From assembly GCA_016929055.1 (NCBI GenBank), contig JAFGJN010000116.1, forward strand, positions 1 through 43,592: a stretch of DNA of 43,592 bases, written 5' to 3'. Shown here in pieces: positions 8,509 to 16,708 of this stretch. Source of the stretch: Candidatus Zhuqueibacterota bacterium (lineage in GTDB: Bacteria; Zhuqueibacterota; Zhuqueibacteria; Residuimicrobiales; Oceaniaggregativiventaceae). The notes beneath the pieces were generated by a model that did not search any database, was not told the DNA's origin, and was given only the letters and a program-made list of their open reading frames with translations. The stretch's first letter is position 1; each line of letters opens with the position of its first letter. A program made the position numbers and the translations under genes.

Positions 8509-9792
8509 ATGTTTCACACCGTCTCGTTTTATACCCTGGGCTGCCGGCTGAATCAGGCCGAGACAGCCGTTCTCTCTCATCGCTTCGGCGACTGCGGCTT
8601 TGAGGTGGTCGATTTCGACCGCAAAGCCGATCTGGTGGTGATCAACACCTGCACGGTCACCGAAAACGGCGATGCCGATACCCGCCGGGTCATCAACCGC
8701 ATACGTCGTCGTTTTCCCGGAACAAAAATCGCCCTGGTCGGCTGTCAGGCCGAGGTTCAGGGCGAATCGTTGCTGCGCAGTGCTCAGGTGGATTATGTGG
8801 TCGGCAACGGCGCTAAAATGGATCTGCCGGATATTCTTCGTCAAAACGGCACAGAGACACCGGCGCTTTTGCTTCCCGGGATCGAGCCAGCGCTCTTTAC
8901 CATTCCGACCTGCGAATCCGATCCGCACCACACCCGCGCCAATCTCAAAATCCAGGACGGCTGCAACTTTTTCTGCTCCTACTGCGAAATCCCCTATGCC
9001 CGCGGCCGGTCGCGCAGCCGCGATTTCGACGATCTGGTGCGCGGGGCAGAAAAATTGGTGCAGGCCGGACATCGGGAGATCGTCCTCACCGGAATCAATA
9101 TCGGCACCTATCGGCACGGCGACAAAACTCTCTCCCATGTGGTCGAGGCGCTGGAAAAGCTGACGGGACTCGAGCGGATCCGTATCTCTTCGATCGAATT
9201 CACCACCCTGAGCGACGATCTGCTGGAGCGGCTGGCCGCAAACGGCAAGCTCTGCCGTTACCTCCACCTGCCCCTGCAGCATGGCCACGACCGCATTCTG
9301 AAGGCGATGAACCGCAAATACACCATCGCCGACTATACCGCCTTTGTTCAGAAGGTTGTCCGGCGTGTTCCCGATGTCTGTATCGGCACCGACGTGATGG
9401 TCGGGTTTCCCGGTGAAGGCACGAGCCACTTTGAGCAAACGCTGCGGGTTGTGGAGGAACTGCCGCTGGCCTATTTCCATGTTTTCAGCTATTCGGATCG
9501 ATCCCGCAACAAAAGCCGAACCTTTCCCGACAAGGTCGCCAAAACCGATATTCAGGAACGCAGCCGCATTCTGCGCGAGCTGAGCAACCGCAAAAAAGCG
9601 GCGTTTATCGACCGCTTTATCGGCCGTAAAGTTCTTGTCTTGTTCGAACAGGAAAAAAACGGCTGGTGGAGCGGTGTGACCGATACTTTTATTCGGGTTC
9701 AGGTGCGTTCCGAGCAAGCCCTGCACAACCAGTTGCTGGCGGTGGAACTCGAAAAACGCGAAGGACTGACGGTGATCGGAAAAACGCTATGA
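8509..9792 (+). CDS. mtaB: tRNA (N6-threonylcarbamoyladenosine-37-C2) methylthiotransferase
   Basis: 427 residues from ATG 8509, preceded by AAGAG five bases upstream; a GTG six bases earlier is possible. The start MFHTVSFYTLGCRLNQAE is typical of MtaB. Cys12, Cys48 and Cys79 of the N-terminal UPF0004 domain bind the auxiliary 4Fe-4S cluster. The radical-SAM motif is Cys152-x3-Cys156-x2-Cys159 in DGCNFFCSYCEIPYARGRSR. A C-terminal TRAM-like segment follows. The enzyme adds a methylthio group to t6A at position 37 of ANN-decoding tRNAs, giving ms2t6A. Its stop overlaps the miaB start (ATGA), so the two are translationally coupled. Confidence 0.93.
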   Translation: MFHTVSFYTLGCRLNQAETAVLSHRFGDCGFEVVDFDRKADLVVINTCTVTENGDADTRRVINRIRRRFPGTKIALVGCQAEVQGESLLRSAQVDYVVGNGAKMDLPDILRQNGTETPALLLPGIEPALFTIPTCESDPHHTRANLKIQDGCNFFCSYCEIPYARGRSRSRDFDDLVRGAEKLVQAGHREIVLTGINIGTYRHGDKTLSHVVEALEKLTGLERIRISSIEFTTLSDDLLERLAANGKLCRYLHLPLQHGHDRILKAMNRKYTIADYTAFVQKVVRRVPDVCIGTDVMVGFPGEGTSHFEQTLRVVEELPLAYFHVFSYSDRSRNKSRTFPDKVAKTDIQERSRILRELSNRKKAAFIDRFIGRKVLVLFEQEKNGWWSGVTDTFIRVQVRSEQALHNQLLAVELEKREGLTVIGKTL

Positions 9793-11084
9793 ATCGGGTT
9801 TATATCGAAACTTATGGCTGCCAGATGAACGAATACGACAGCGAGATCGTCGGCGCTCTTCTCCGTTCCTCCGGTTTTGCCTTGACCGCCTCGCCAGACC
9901 AGGCAGACATTATCCTGATCAACACCTGTTCGGTGCGCGAAAACGCCGCGCGCAGGGTCAAAGCGCGCGTTTATGAATTGCGCCACGCACGACGAGACAA
10001 TCCGGCGGTGATCGGCCTTCTCGGCTGTATGGTGACCAATCTCAAAGAGAGCCTCTTAAAGCTGCCGCTCGATTTCATCGCCGGTCCCGATAGCTATCGC
10101 CATCTCCCCGATTTGCTGCAACAGGCGCGGAATCGATTCCGGCCGGCGGATTATCGCCTCTCCCGAACAGAAACCTATGCGGATATCTACCCCCTGCACA
10201 AGAGCGGCGCCAATGCCTGGATCGCCGTCATGCGCGGGTGCGACAATTTCTGTTCCTATTGCGTGGTGCCCTATGCGCGCGGCCGCGAGCGCAGCCGCTC
10301 TATTGAAAATGTGGTCGAGGAGTGCCGCCGCCTGGTCGACGAAGGATTCGTGCAGGTGACGCTTTTGGGACAAAACGTCAACTCGTATCACCACAACGGC
10401 CAAAGCTTTGCCGATCTCTTGCAGGCGGTCGCCGGGGTTTCGGGCATCGAACGCATTCGCTTTACTTCTCCCCATCCCAAAGATTTTCCCGACGAACTGA
10501 TCCGCATGGTGGCCGATTATCCGCAGATCTGCAAGCATATTCATCTTCCCCTGCAGGCCGGCAACGACCGCATTCTCCATTTGATGCGGCGCACCTATAG
10601 CCGGGCAGAGTATCTGGCGCTGACAGAGAAAATCCGCCAGCGGGTACCCGGCATCGCCCTGACCACCGATATCATTGTCGGGTTTCCCACCGAAACCGAG
10701 TCGGATTTTCAGGACACCGTCGAGGTAGTGCGCCAGGTGCGTTTCGATTCGGCCTTTATCTTTAAATATTCCGTGCGTCCGGGCACGGCAGCGGCAAAAA
10801 AATTCGCCGACGACGTCAGCGCCGAGGACAAAACCGACCGCATCGTCCGCCTCAACGCTCTGCAAAGAGAAATTACCCAGGAAAAAAACCGGGCCCATAT
10901 CGGACAGATTCACCGAGTGCTGATCGAACAGCAAGGAACGCGCAAAAATCCCCTGGATTGGCAGGCGCGCACCGACGGCAACAAAATCGTCATCCTCCCC
11001 CCTGCTCCCCATCGAATCGGCGAATTTGTCGATGCCCGCATCGTCCGCACCGGCGTTCACACCCTGCGCGGCGAAATCGCCTGA
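9789..11084 (+). CDS. miaB: tRNA-2-methylthio-N6-dimethylallyladenosine synthase
   Basis: 431 residues from ATG 9789, which overlaps the mtaB stop by four bases; the open frame extends further upstream but only inside mtaB. The start MNRVYIETYGCQMNEYDSE is diagnostic of MiaB. UPF0004 cysteines are Cys11, Cys47 and Cys80. The radical-SAM cluster is Cys151-x3-Cys155-x2-Cys158 in RGCDNFCSYCVVPYARGRER. The last ~65 residues form the TRAM RNA-binding domain. It converts i6A37 to ms2i6A37 in UNN-decoding tRNAs using two 4Fe-4S clusters and SAM. Together with mtaB the pair covers both A37 methylthiolations. Confidence 0.95.
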   Translation: MNRVYIETYGCQMNEYDSEIVGALLRSSGFALTASPDQADIILINTCSVRENAARRVKARVYELRHARRDNPAVIGLLGCMVTNLKESLLKLPLDFIAGPDSYRHLPDLLQQARNRFRPADYRLSRTETYADIYPLHKSGANAWIAVMRGCDNFCSYCVVPYARGRERSRSIENVVEECRRLVDEGFVQVTLLGQNVNSYHHNGQSFADLLQAVAGVSGIERIRFTSPHPKDFPDELIRMVADYPQICKHIHLPLQAGNDRILHLMRRTYSRAEYLALTEKIRQRVPGIALTTDIIVGFPTETESDFQDTVEVVRQVRFDSAFIFKYSVRPGTAAAKKFADDVSAEDKTDRIVRLNALQREITQEKNRAHIGQIHRVLIEQQGTRKNPLDWQARTDGNKIVILPPAPHRIGEFVDARIVRTGVHTLRGEIA

Positions 11085-11109
11085 TCCCCCTTCCCTGGCC
11101 CCTGCCGCC

Positions 11110-11174
11110 CAGAAGAACCACCAACCGCTGCGCGTTTTGAGCGTTTCTCAGGAATAGACGATCCGGTTCTTCTG
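11110..11174. terminator. Long-loop inverted repeat after miaB
   Basis: CAGAAGAACC (11110-11119) and GGTTCTTCTG (11165-11174) pair over 10 bp around 45 nt that contain a weak inner stem (CGCT/AGCG). It starts 25 bp after the miaB stop. There is no clear T-run, so termination is uncertain. The layout matches other gene-end repeats in this window. Confidence 0.35.
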
Positions 11175-11230
11175 TTGAATTAAAAGAAAAAGTTGAACGA
11201 CAACAAACGAAAATAGAGGACCAAAACGCC

Positions 11231-13513
11231 ATGCGTATACGCATTTTCTCCCTTTTTTCTCTCCTGCTCTTGGCGTTGACGCCGGCCGAGCTCTATGCCC
11301 AAAAGACCGGCGTCATCGTCGGCACCGTTATCGACAAGCAGACCAATGAACCGCTTGTGGGCGCCAATGTGGTCGTTCTGGGCACACAGCTGGGCGGAGC
11401 CACGAATATCGACGGCAAGTTTCGCATTCAACGGGTACCGGTAGGAATCTATGCGGTGCGCGCTCTGGTCATCGGCTACGAGCCGGTCACCAAGACCGAT
11501 GTGGTAGTCTCGCCGATGCGCGACGCCCAACTCGATTTCAGCATGAACGAAACGGTGATCAAATTCGATGAACTGACCGTTCGCCCCGATTATTTTGAAA
11601 GCTCGAGCGAAAAACCGATCAGTACACGGCTTCAGAGCAACGAAGAGATTCGCCGATTGCCGGGCGGATTGGAAGATGTGGTGCGAGCGGTATCGATCCT
11701 TCCCGGCGTTGCCCAGGTCGATGGCGGGCGAAACGACCTGATCGTCCGCGGCGGAGCGCCGTCGGAAAACCTCTATGTCGTCGACGGCTTTGTCGTTCCC
11801 AACATCAATCATTTCGGTACGCAGGGAGCAGCCGGCGGGCCGCAGAGCTTTATCAATCTCGATTTTATCGAAACCACAGCCTTTTCTACCGGCGGCTTTG
11901 GCGTTCGCTACGGCGACCGCCTCTCGTCGGTGCTCACCCTCAACCTGCGCGAAGGCCGGCGCGACCGCCTGGGCAGCAAAGCAACGATTTCCGCCACCCA
12001 GTTCGGCCTTGACATCGAGGGTCCGGCCACCCGGCGAGGTTCGTTTCTCTTTTCGGCCCGCCGCAGCTATCTCGATTTTATCTTTAAAGCCTCCGGATTC
12101 AGCTTTGTGCCGGAATATTGGGATTTTCTCGGCAAAACCGTCATCGATCTCGGTGTTAACGACAAAATCACGCTGTTGGGTATCGCAGCTCTCAACGACG
12201 TCAAACTGTTCAACGATACCGCCGAAAAACGCTACAACAACTCGCGCATCCTGGTCAGCGACCAGGATCAATTCATCGGCGGAGCCGCCTGGAAGCGCAT
12301 CTTTCGCGGCGGATTCACCACCCTTTCGATCGGCTATACCGACTATCGCTTCAACTTTGAACAGAGCGATACGCTATCGACCGCGCTCTTTTCCAATCGC
12401 TCCAGCGAATCCGAGACGACCCTCGACGCCGGCATCACCCTCTATCCCTTTTCCGGAACCGAGCTGACGGCAGGGGTTCAGGGAAAATGGATTCGCTATG
12501 GTGCGGACATTGAGCTGAGTTCCGTACCTTCGCCCTTTGGGCCGACACCTGCCCTCAAGTCGCGGAGCGAGGCGCAGGCGCGCAAAAGCGCGCTCTGGGG
12601 CCAATGGAGCCAACAATGGAACCGCCTGCGCCTGATCGCCGGCGCTCGCATCGATGCCTTTGACCGGATCGAAAGCTCGGCAGTCGTCTCGCCGCGCCTT
12701 TCTCTGCGCTATCAGCTGAGCGAGTCGGTGGCTGTGAACGCCTCCACCGGCCGCTATCGCCAGACCCCGGCCTACATCTGGGTGGCGGCAAATCCCGAAA
12801 ACCGCCGGCTCGATTATCTCGGAGCCGACCAGTTCATCGTCGGACTGGAACGCCGTTTGCGCGAAGACCTGAAAGCGAGCCTCGAGATCTATCAAAAGAA
12901 CTATTTCGATTATCCGGTCAGTCTCGTTCGCCCCTATCTGGTCATGGCGAACACCGGCGCCGGTTTTGGCGGACTGGAAGAGGGGTTTGCTTCATTCGGC
13001 ATCGATCCGCTGGTTTCCCGGGGCAGCGGCCGTTCGCGCGGAGCCGAGTTCTTTGTTCAGAAAAAGCTGTCGCCGGTTCCCGTGTACGGTACATTCAGCC
13101 TGACCTACAACCGCAGCACCTATACGGCTCTGGACGGCATCGTTCGGCCGGGCAGTTTTGATCAGCGCTGGATTGTCAACCTCGGCGGCGGTTACGTGCC
13201 GAACGAAAAATGGGAGTTCAGCCTCAAATTCCGCTATGCCACCGGCCGTCCCTACACGCCGTATGACACGGATTTCAACCGTCCGGCCGATTTCTACAAT
13301 TCGGCCCGAGTGGCGGCCAACCACTTTTTGGATCTTCGCGTCGACCGGCGCTGGTACTTTGACGGTTGGGGTCTGATCGCCTATATCGACATTCAAAACG
13401 TCTACAATCGCCTGCCCAACGTCGTGCCGCGCTATGATGCCTATGAGGATCGGGTGCAATCGACCGGCCAGATCGGCATTCTGCCTTCGCTGGGATTGAG
13501 CATCGAGTATTAG
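11231..13513 (+). CDS. TonB-dependent receptor with carboxypeptidase-regulatory-like N-terminal domain
   Basis: 760 residues with signal peptide MRIRIFSLFSLLLLALTPAELYAQ. Residues ~27-120 are a CarboxypepD_reg-like Ig domain (GVIVGTVIDKQTNEPLVGAN, then GKFRIQRVPVGIYAVRAL). The plug follows (LPGGLEDVVRAVSILPGVAQ, LIVRGGAPSENLYVVDG). From about residue 225 to the end is a 22-strand-type barrel with aromatic strands, closing in LGLSIEY. Such receptors import ligands across the outer membrane using TonB energy; the substrate is not predictable. At 760 residues it is shorter than the receptor at 19008 and has no SusD-like partner. GAGG lies 11 bases before ATG. Its last 4 bp overlap the end of the convergent cyclase gene. 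Confidence 0.9.
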   Translation: MRIRIFSLFSLLLLALTPAELYAQKTGVIVGTVIDKQTNEPLVGANVVVLGTQLGGATNIDGKFRIQRVPVGIYAVRALVIGYEPVTKTDVVVSPMRDAQLDFSMNETVIKFDELTVRPDYFESSSEKPISTRLQSNEEIRRLPGGLEDVVRAVSILPGVAQVDGGRNDLIVRGGAPSENLYVVDGFVVPNINHFGTQGAAGGPQSFINLDFIETTAFSTGGFGVRYGDRLSSVLTLNLREGRRDRLGSKATISATQFGLDIEGPATRRGSFLFSARRSYLDFIFKASGFSFVPEYWDFLGKTVIDLGVNDKITLLGIAALNDVKLFNDTAEKRYNNSRILVSDQDQFIGGAAWKRIFRGGFTTLSIGYTDYRFNFEQSDTLSTALFSNRSSESETTLDAGITLYPFSGTELTAGVQGKWIRYGADIELSSVPSPFGPTPALKSRSEAQARKSALWGQWSQQWNRLRLIAGARIDAFDRIESSAVVSPRLSLRYQLSESVAVNASTGRYRQTPAYIWVAANPENRRLDYLGADQFIVGLERRLREDLKASLEIYQKNYFDYPVSLVRPYLVMANTGAGFGGLEEGFASFGIDPLVSRGSGRSRGAEFFVQKKLSPVPVYGTFSLTYNRSTYTALDGIVRPGSFDQRWIVNLGGGYVPNEKWEFSLKFRYATGRPYTPYDTDFNRPADFYNSARVAANHFLDLRVDRRWYFDGWGLIAYIDIQNVYNRLPNVVPRYDAYEDRVQSTGQIGILPSLGLSIEY

Positions 13514-14247
13514 GTATGCGCACCACAGGATGTGTCGGGCGAAACCAGCGCCAAGACCCTGCAGGGTGATCCGCTGCCACCTCGCAGGGGCAGGGCGCCG
13601 ACCACGACCCAGGCCCCGGTGGCGGGCACGCGGTGCAGATGGGTCAGATTTTCCAGATGATAGGCGCCGTTCTCGGCCAGGAGGTGGTTGACCGCATAGG
13701 TGGTGCTGGCGCCGCCGTCTATCCCGGCGGTATCGATGCCGAGGGCGGCGATTTTGCGTTCCTGCAGCAGGAATTGCGCCGTTTCTACCGCAACACCGGG
13801 AAAATGCAGTCCCTCGTTGCCAGTCTGTCCCAGATAGGCGCGTGAGTCTCGCCAGTAATCCGACCACCCCGTCGCCACCAGCAGCAGCGCGTTCTCGCCC
13901 AGCGGTGCGTTTGCCTGTTCCCAGCGCCTCACCTCTTGCGGCTGCAGCAAGAAATCGCGATCGTCCCGGCAGGCGGCACGACAAACGATAAAAAAAGCCG
14001 GCAAAACCAGGCGATCCGCCGGAATACCTTCGACGCTGATCCCGTCCGCAAGCGAATGAACCGGTGCACCGATGTGGGTGCCGCTGTGTTCGCCGATCTG
14101 CAACCGATGGAGCAAATAGCCATGGTGCAGCAGATCGGCAACCGCCTGCAGCTGCGTCGGCGGATCCCCCGGCCAATGCGGCATCCCGGAGTCGATGGGA
14201 TGGGTGAGATCGATGACGGAAAAGGCCTGTTCCAGGAGAGAGAACAT
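13510..14247 (-). CDS. Cyclase-family metal-dependent hydrolase (kynurenine formamidase-like)
   Basis: 245 residues; ATG 14247 follows AAGGA at good spacing. The start VIDLTHPIDSGMPHWPGDPP and the core EHSGTHIGAPVHSLADG place it in the cyclase family (PF04199), which includes KynB and isatin hydrolase. Most members have HxGTHxDxPxH, in which the Asp helps bind the metal; here that position is Gly, checked in the DNA (GGT). A later conserved segment, AALGIDTAGIDGG, is present. Members hydrolyse formamide, lactam or ester bonds, but the substrate here is unknown. Altered metal binding is possible. There is no tryptophan-catabolism gene nearby, so a kynurenine role is not supported. Convergent with the receptor gene and divergent from the MATE gene. 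Confidence 0.82.
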   Translation of the reverse strand: MFSLLEQAFSVIDLTHPIDSGMPHWPGDPPTQLQAVADLLHHGYLLHRLQIGEHSGTHIGAPVHSLADGISVEGIPADRLVLPAFFIVCRAACRDDRDFLLQPQEVRRWEQANAPLGENALLLVATGWSDYWRDSRAYLGQTGNEGLHFPGVAVETAQFLLQERKIAALGIDTAGIDGGASTTYAVNHLLAENGAYHLENLTHLHRVPATGAWVVVGALPLRGGSGSPCRVLALVSPDTSCGAHT

Positions 14248-14402
14248 CCGCTGTCCTTCGGCATTTAATAAGGGTTCTGTCGCAACACGCGAAAAGCATG
14301 CGACTGCCTGAACGATTCAGGCCAGGAATTCTATTGGTAATTTTGCAAAATTTATCGTATTGTTCAACCGAAAAGAACTGCACCTCCAACCGTACGGAAG
14401 AG

Positions 14403-15836
14403 ATGCGTAAAAAGCACAGCAAAACCGATTCTGCCGAGCATGCGTTTATCGAATGGCAATCCGCGCCCGATATTTCGGCCGGACTGGTACCGGAAGTTGA
14501 CGCCAGCGACCTCACGCAAATGCCGCTGAGCCGGGCGATCCTGACTCTGGCCGTGCCGGCTATTCTTTCCATGCTCTTTTTGATGGTGTTCAATCTCGTC
14601 GATATCTGGTGGGTCGGCAAACTCGGTCCCGATTACCTGGCCGGTGTCAGCGCAGCGGCCTTTATCCTCTGGGCGCTCCAGTCGATCGGCACTCTGATCA
14701 GCACCGGCGTAACGGCGTTGGTGGCACGGGCGGTAGGCGAACGCAATCTCGAAAAGGCCGACACCATCGCTCGCCAGGGCTTTTGGTTGGCGATCCTCAT
14801 CGGCGCGCTTTTTTCCATCGGCGGCGTTCTTTTTGCGGCCCCCACCTTTCGTCTCATGGGACTGCAGGGTACGGTCTATTCGTCGGCGCTGCACTATATG
14901 GACTGGATCATTCGCGGATTGCCGGCATTTTTTCTCGCCTATACCCTCGAAGCGGTTTTTCGCGGATCCGGCGACACGCGAACGCCCCTGAAAATCATGT
15001 CCCTCGCCCTGATATTCAACGCCGTTCTCGATCCCATCCTGATTTTCGGTTTCGGCCCCCTTCCGGCCCTCAAGGCTGGCGGCGCGGGCCTGGCCACCGT
15101 CCTCGCGCATATTCTGGCCTTTATCCTGGGCTGGTATCTGCTCAGAAACTGCCCGGTGTCGCTGCACCCCACTCGATCGCCCATCGCCGTGCCGGAGGTG
15201 ATGCGCCGCATCGGTCGCATCGGCACGCCCATTGCCTTTAACGGTGTGATGTTCAGTCTCAGCTATATGGCGCTGACCCGCATTATCGCCGACTTTGGCT
15301 CCGGCTCTCTCGCCGCATTGGGCTTGGGACACCGAATCGAAGGCATCGCCTACTTTGCCAGCGTCGGATTTGCCATCGCTGCCCAGACCCTGATGGGACA
15401 AAACCTCGGAGCCGGAAAACCCGAGCGGGCAGAAAAATCCGTTTGGCTGACCCTGCTTTTTGTGGGAACGCTTCTCGCAGCCGTGTCGATCTGCTTTATT
15501 CTGTTTTCAGAACCGATTGTCCGACTTTTCACCGACGATCCTCGTGTGGTAAACGAGGGCGTGCGCTATCTCAAAACCATCGCTGTTTTTGAGGTGTTCC
15601 TCGGTTTTGAAATCGTGCTCGAAGGCGCATTTGCCGGTGCCGGCAATTCGCTGCCGCCGATGGTCATTATCGTACCGCTGACCTGGGCCCGTATTCCGCT
15701 GGGACTATTTCTGTCGAAAAATCTGGGCATGGGCAGCCTGGGAATCTGGTGGGCGATCGCCGGAACCACAGCTCTGAAAGGCCTGCTGCTGCTCTATTGG
15801 TTTAAATTGGGACGTTGGAAAAAAATCGAAATCTGA
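14403..15836 (+). CDS. MATE-family multidrug/solute efflux protein
   Basis: 477 residues from ATG 14403; the frame is open back to 14298, but the extra 35 residues cover AT-rich sequence that looks like a promoter. After a ~40-residue polar N-terminus come twelve hydrophobic segments in two MatE halves. The first has PLSRAILTLAVPAILSMLFL and VDIWWVGKLGPDYLAG; the second starts near RIGTPIAFNGVMFSLSYMAL. Other family landmarks are GVTALVARAVGE and AAQTLMGQNLGAGKPERAE. MATE proteins export cationic drugs or metabolites by Na+ or H+ antiport at the inner membrane. The stop is 10 bp before the DUF1893 gene, so the two are probably co-transcribed. Confidence 0.92.
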   Translation: MRKKHSKTDSAEHAFIEWQSAPDISAGLVPEVDASDLTQMPLSRAILTLAVPAILSMLFLMVFNLVDIWWVGKLGPDYLAGVSAAAFILWALQSIGTLISTGVTALVARAVGERNLEKADTIARQGFWLAILIGALFSIGGVLFAAPTFRLMGLQGTVYSSALHYMDWIIRGLPAFFLAYTLEAVFRGSGDTRTPLKIMSLALIFNAVLDPILIFGFGPLPALKAGGAGLATVLAHILAFILGWYLLRNCPVSLHPTRSPIAVPEVMRRIGRIGTPIAFNGVMFSLSYMALTRIIADFGSGSLAALGLGHRIEGIAYFASVGFAIAAQTLMGQNLGAGKPERAEKSVWLTLLFVGTLLAAVSICFILFSEPIVRLFTDDPRVVNEGVRYLKTIAVFEVFLGFEIVLEGAFAGAGNSLPPMVIIVPLTWARIPLGLFLSKNLGMGSLGIWWAIAGTTALKGLLLLYWFKLGRWKKIEI

Positions 15837-15846
15837 GGCTTTTCGC

Positions 15847-16290
15847 ATGCGAAAATCCAGAGATGGACACCTGAATCAAACTTTTGATGAAAAATTAGCC
15901 GTTCTGGCCGAGAAACAGTTGTCGCTTATGGTTGAAAAAAACGGCCAGATCCTCTGTTCATCGGCCGACAGCATGCTCGCCCCGCTGCTCCAGTGTCTCA
16001 AGGAGCATGGCCAGGATATGGCAGGCGCTCTGGTCATCGACAAGATCGTCGGCGCCGCCGCCGCTCATCTCATGGTCGTCGGTCAAGTGGCACAGGTCGC
16101 CACACCCGTGGCCAGCCAGGCCGCCCTGGAAATCCTGGCTCGCCATGGAATCCCTGTGTATGCACGTCAAACCATTCCCCGGATTCAAAACCGCGATCAC
16201 ACCGATCTCTGCCCCATGGAAAAACTGGCGCTGCAGTTTACAAGCTCTTTAGATTTTTATCACCTCTTGCTTTCACGGCAAAAGAGCTGA
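15847..16290 (+). CDS. DUF1893 family protein (cytidine-deaminase-like fold)
   Basis: 147 residues; ATG 15847 follows GAGG at good spacing, 10 bp after the MATE gene. The pattern matches DUF1893 throughout: LMVEKNGQILCSSADSMLAP, then LVIDKIVGAAAAHLMVVGQV, then HGIPVYARQTIPRIQNRD, and DLCPMEKLAL near the end. The one structurally known relative I recall, Thermotoga TM1506, has a deaminase-like fold; activity is not established for the family. No zinc-binding HxE/PCxxC pair of true cytidine deaminases is visible here, so a ligand-binding or regulatory role is as likely as catalysis. Confidence 0.8.
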   Translation: MRKSRDGHLNQTFDEKLAVLAEKQLSLMVEKNGQILCSSADSMLAPLLQCLKEHGQDMAGALVIDKIVGAAAAHLMVVGQVAQVATPVASQAALEILARHGIPVYARQTIPRIQNRDHTDLCPMEKLALQFTSSLDFYHLLLSRQKS

Positions 16291-16619
16291 GGCAGCGTCA
16301 TCGCTACCGGTCACCTGTCACACAATCGCTTCACCTCAAAGCTTTACCAACGGATTGTCGGCCGACCGGCCGCGCGTTCAATGATTGCAATTTAAAATCG
16401 AATGGCTTTCTGTTCCCGCCCGGCTTTTGCGCCTGCAGAATCCATCTTTTTTGTTTTTGTTTTTATTGGTTTTGCAGCAATCGTCATTCCCGTCCATTGG
16501 ATTGGAATATTCTGTTGTTTTCCTGGATGGGTCGCTGATTGCGCCGAACCTGGATCTCGACTGTATCGAACCGATGGGATTTCAGGCACGGGATTTGCAA
16601 GAGCGACAACCGAGAAAAG
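16291..16619. other. Gene-free stretch
   Basis: Short open frames exist on both strands but none has a ribosome-binding site or a recognisable domain. A T-rich segment (about 16445-16470) and a GGCCG-ACC-GGCC mini-palindrome near 16365 are the only visible structure. Confidence 0.4.
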
Positions 16620-16708
16620 AATCCAGAGTTCACATGTGTCGAGCAGCTTGAGCCAGGCATTTGTGCAAGGCACCTGAGGGAGCGCCTTCGTGAACTCTGG
16701 ATTTTTTT
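16620..16708. terminator. Long-loop inverted repeat with T-run between convergent genes
   Basis: AATCCAGAGTTCAC (16620-16633) and GTGAACTCTGGATT (16690-16703) are perfectly complementary over 14 bp, enclosing 56 nt. A T-run (16702-16708) follows on the plus strand, suiting termination of the MATE/DUF1893 transcript. The right arm ends 3 bp from the permease stop codon, so it could also act for that gene. Confidence 0.6.

Noticed and set aside
12992-14620. 542-codon minus-strand frame overlapping the receptor and cyclase genes
   Set aside because: It spans two real genes in another frame, with no family motif of its own.
16385-16673. Overlapping short frames on both strands between the DUF1893 and permease genes
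   Set aside because: No ribosome site or known motif; one crosses the long inverted repeat.
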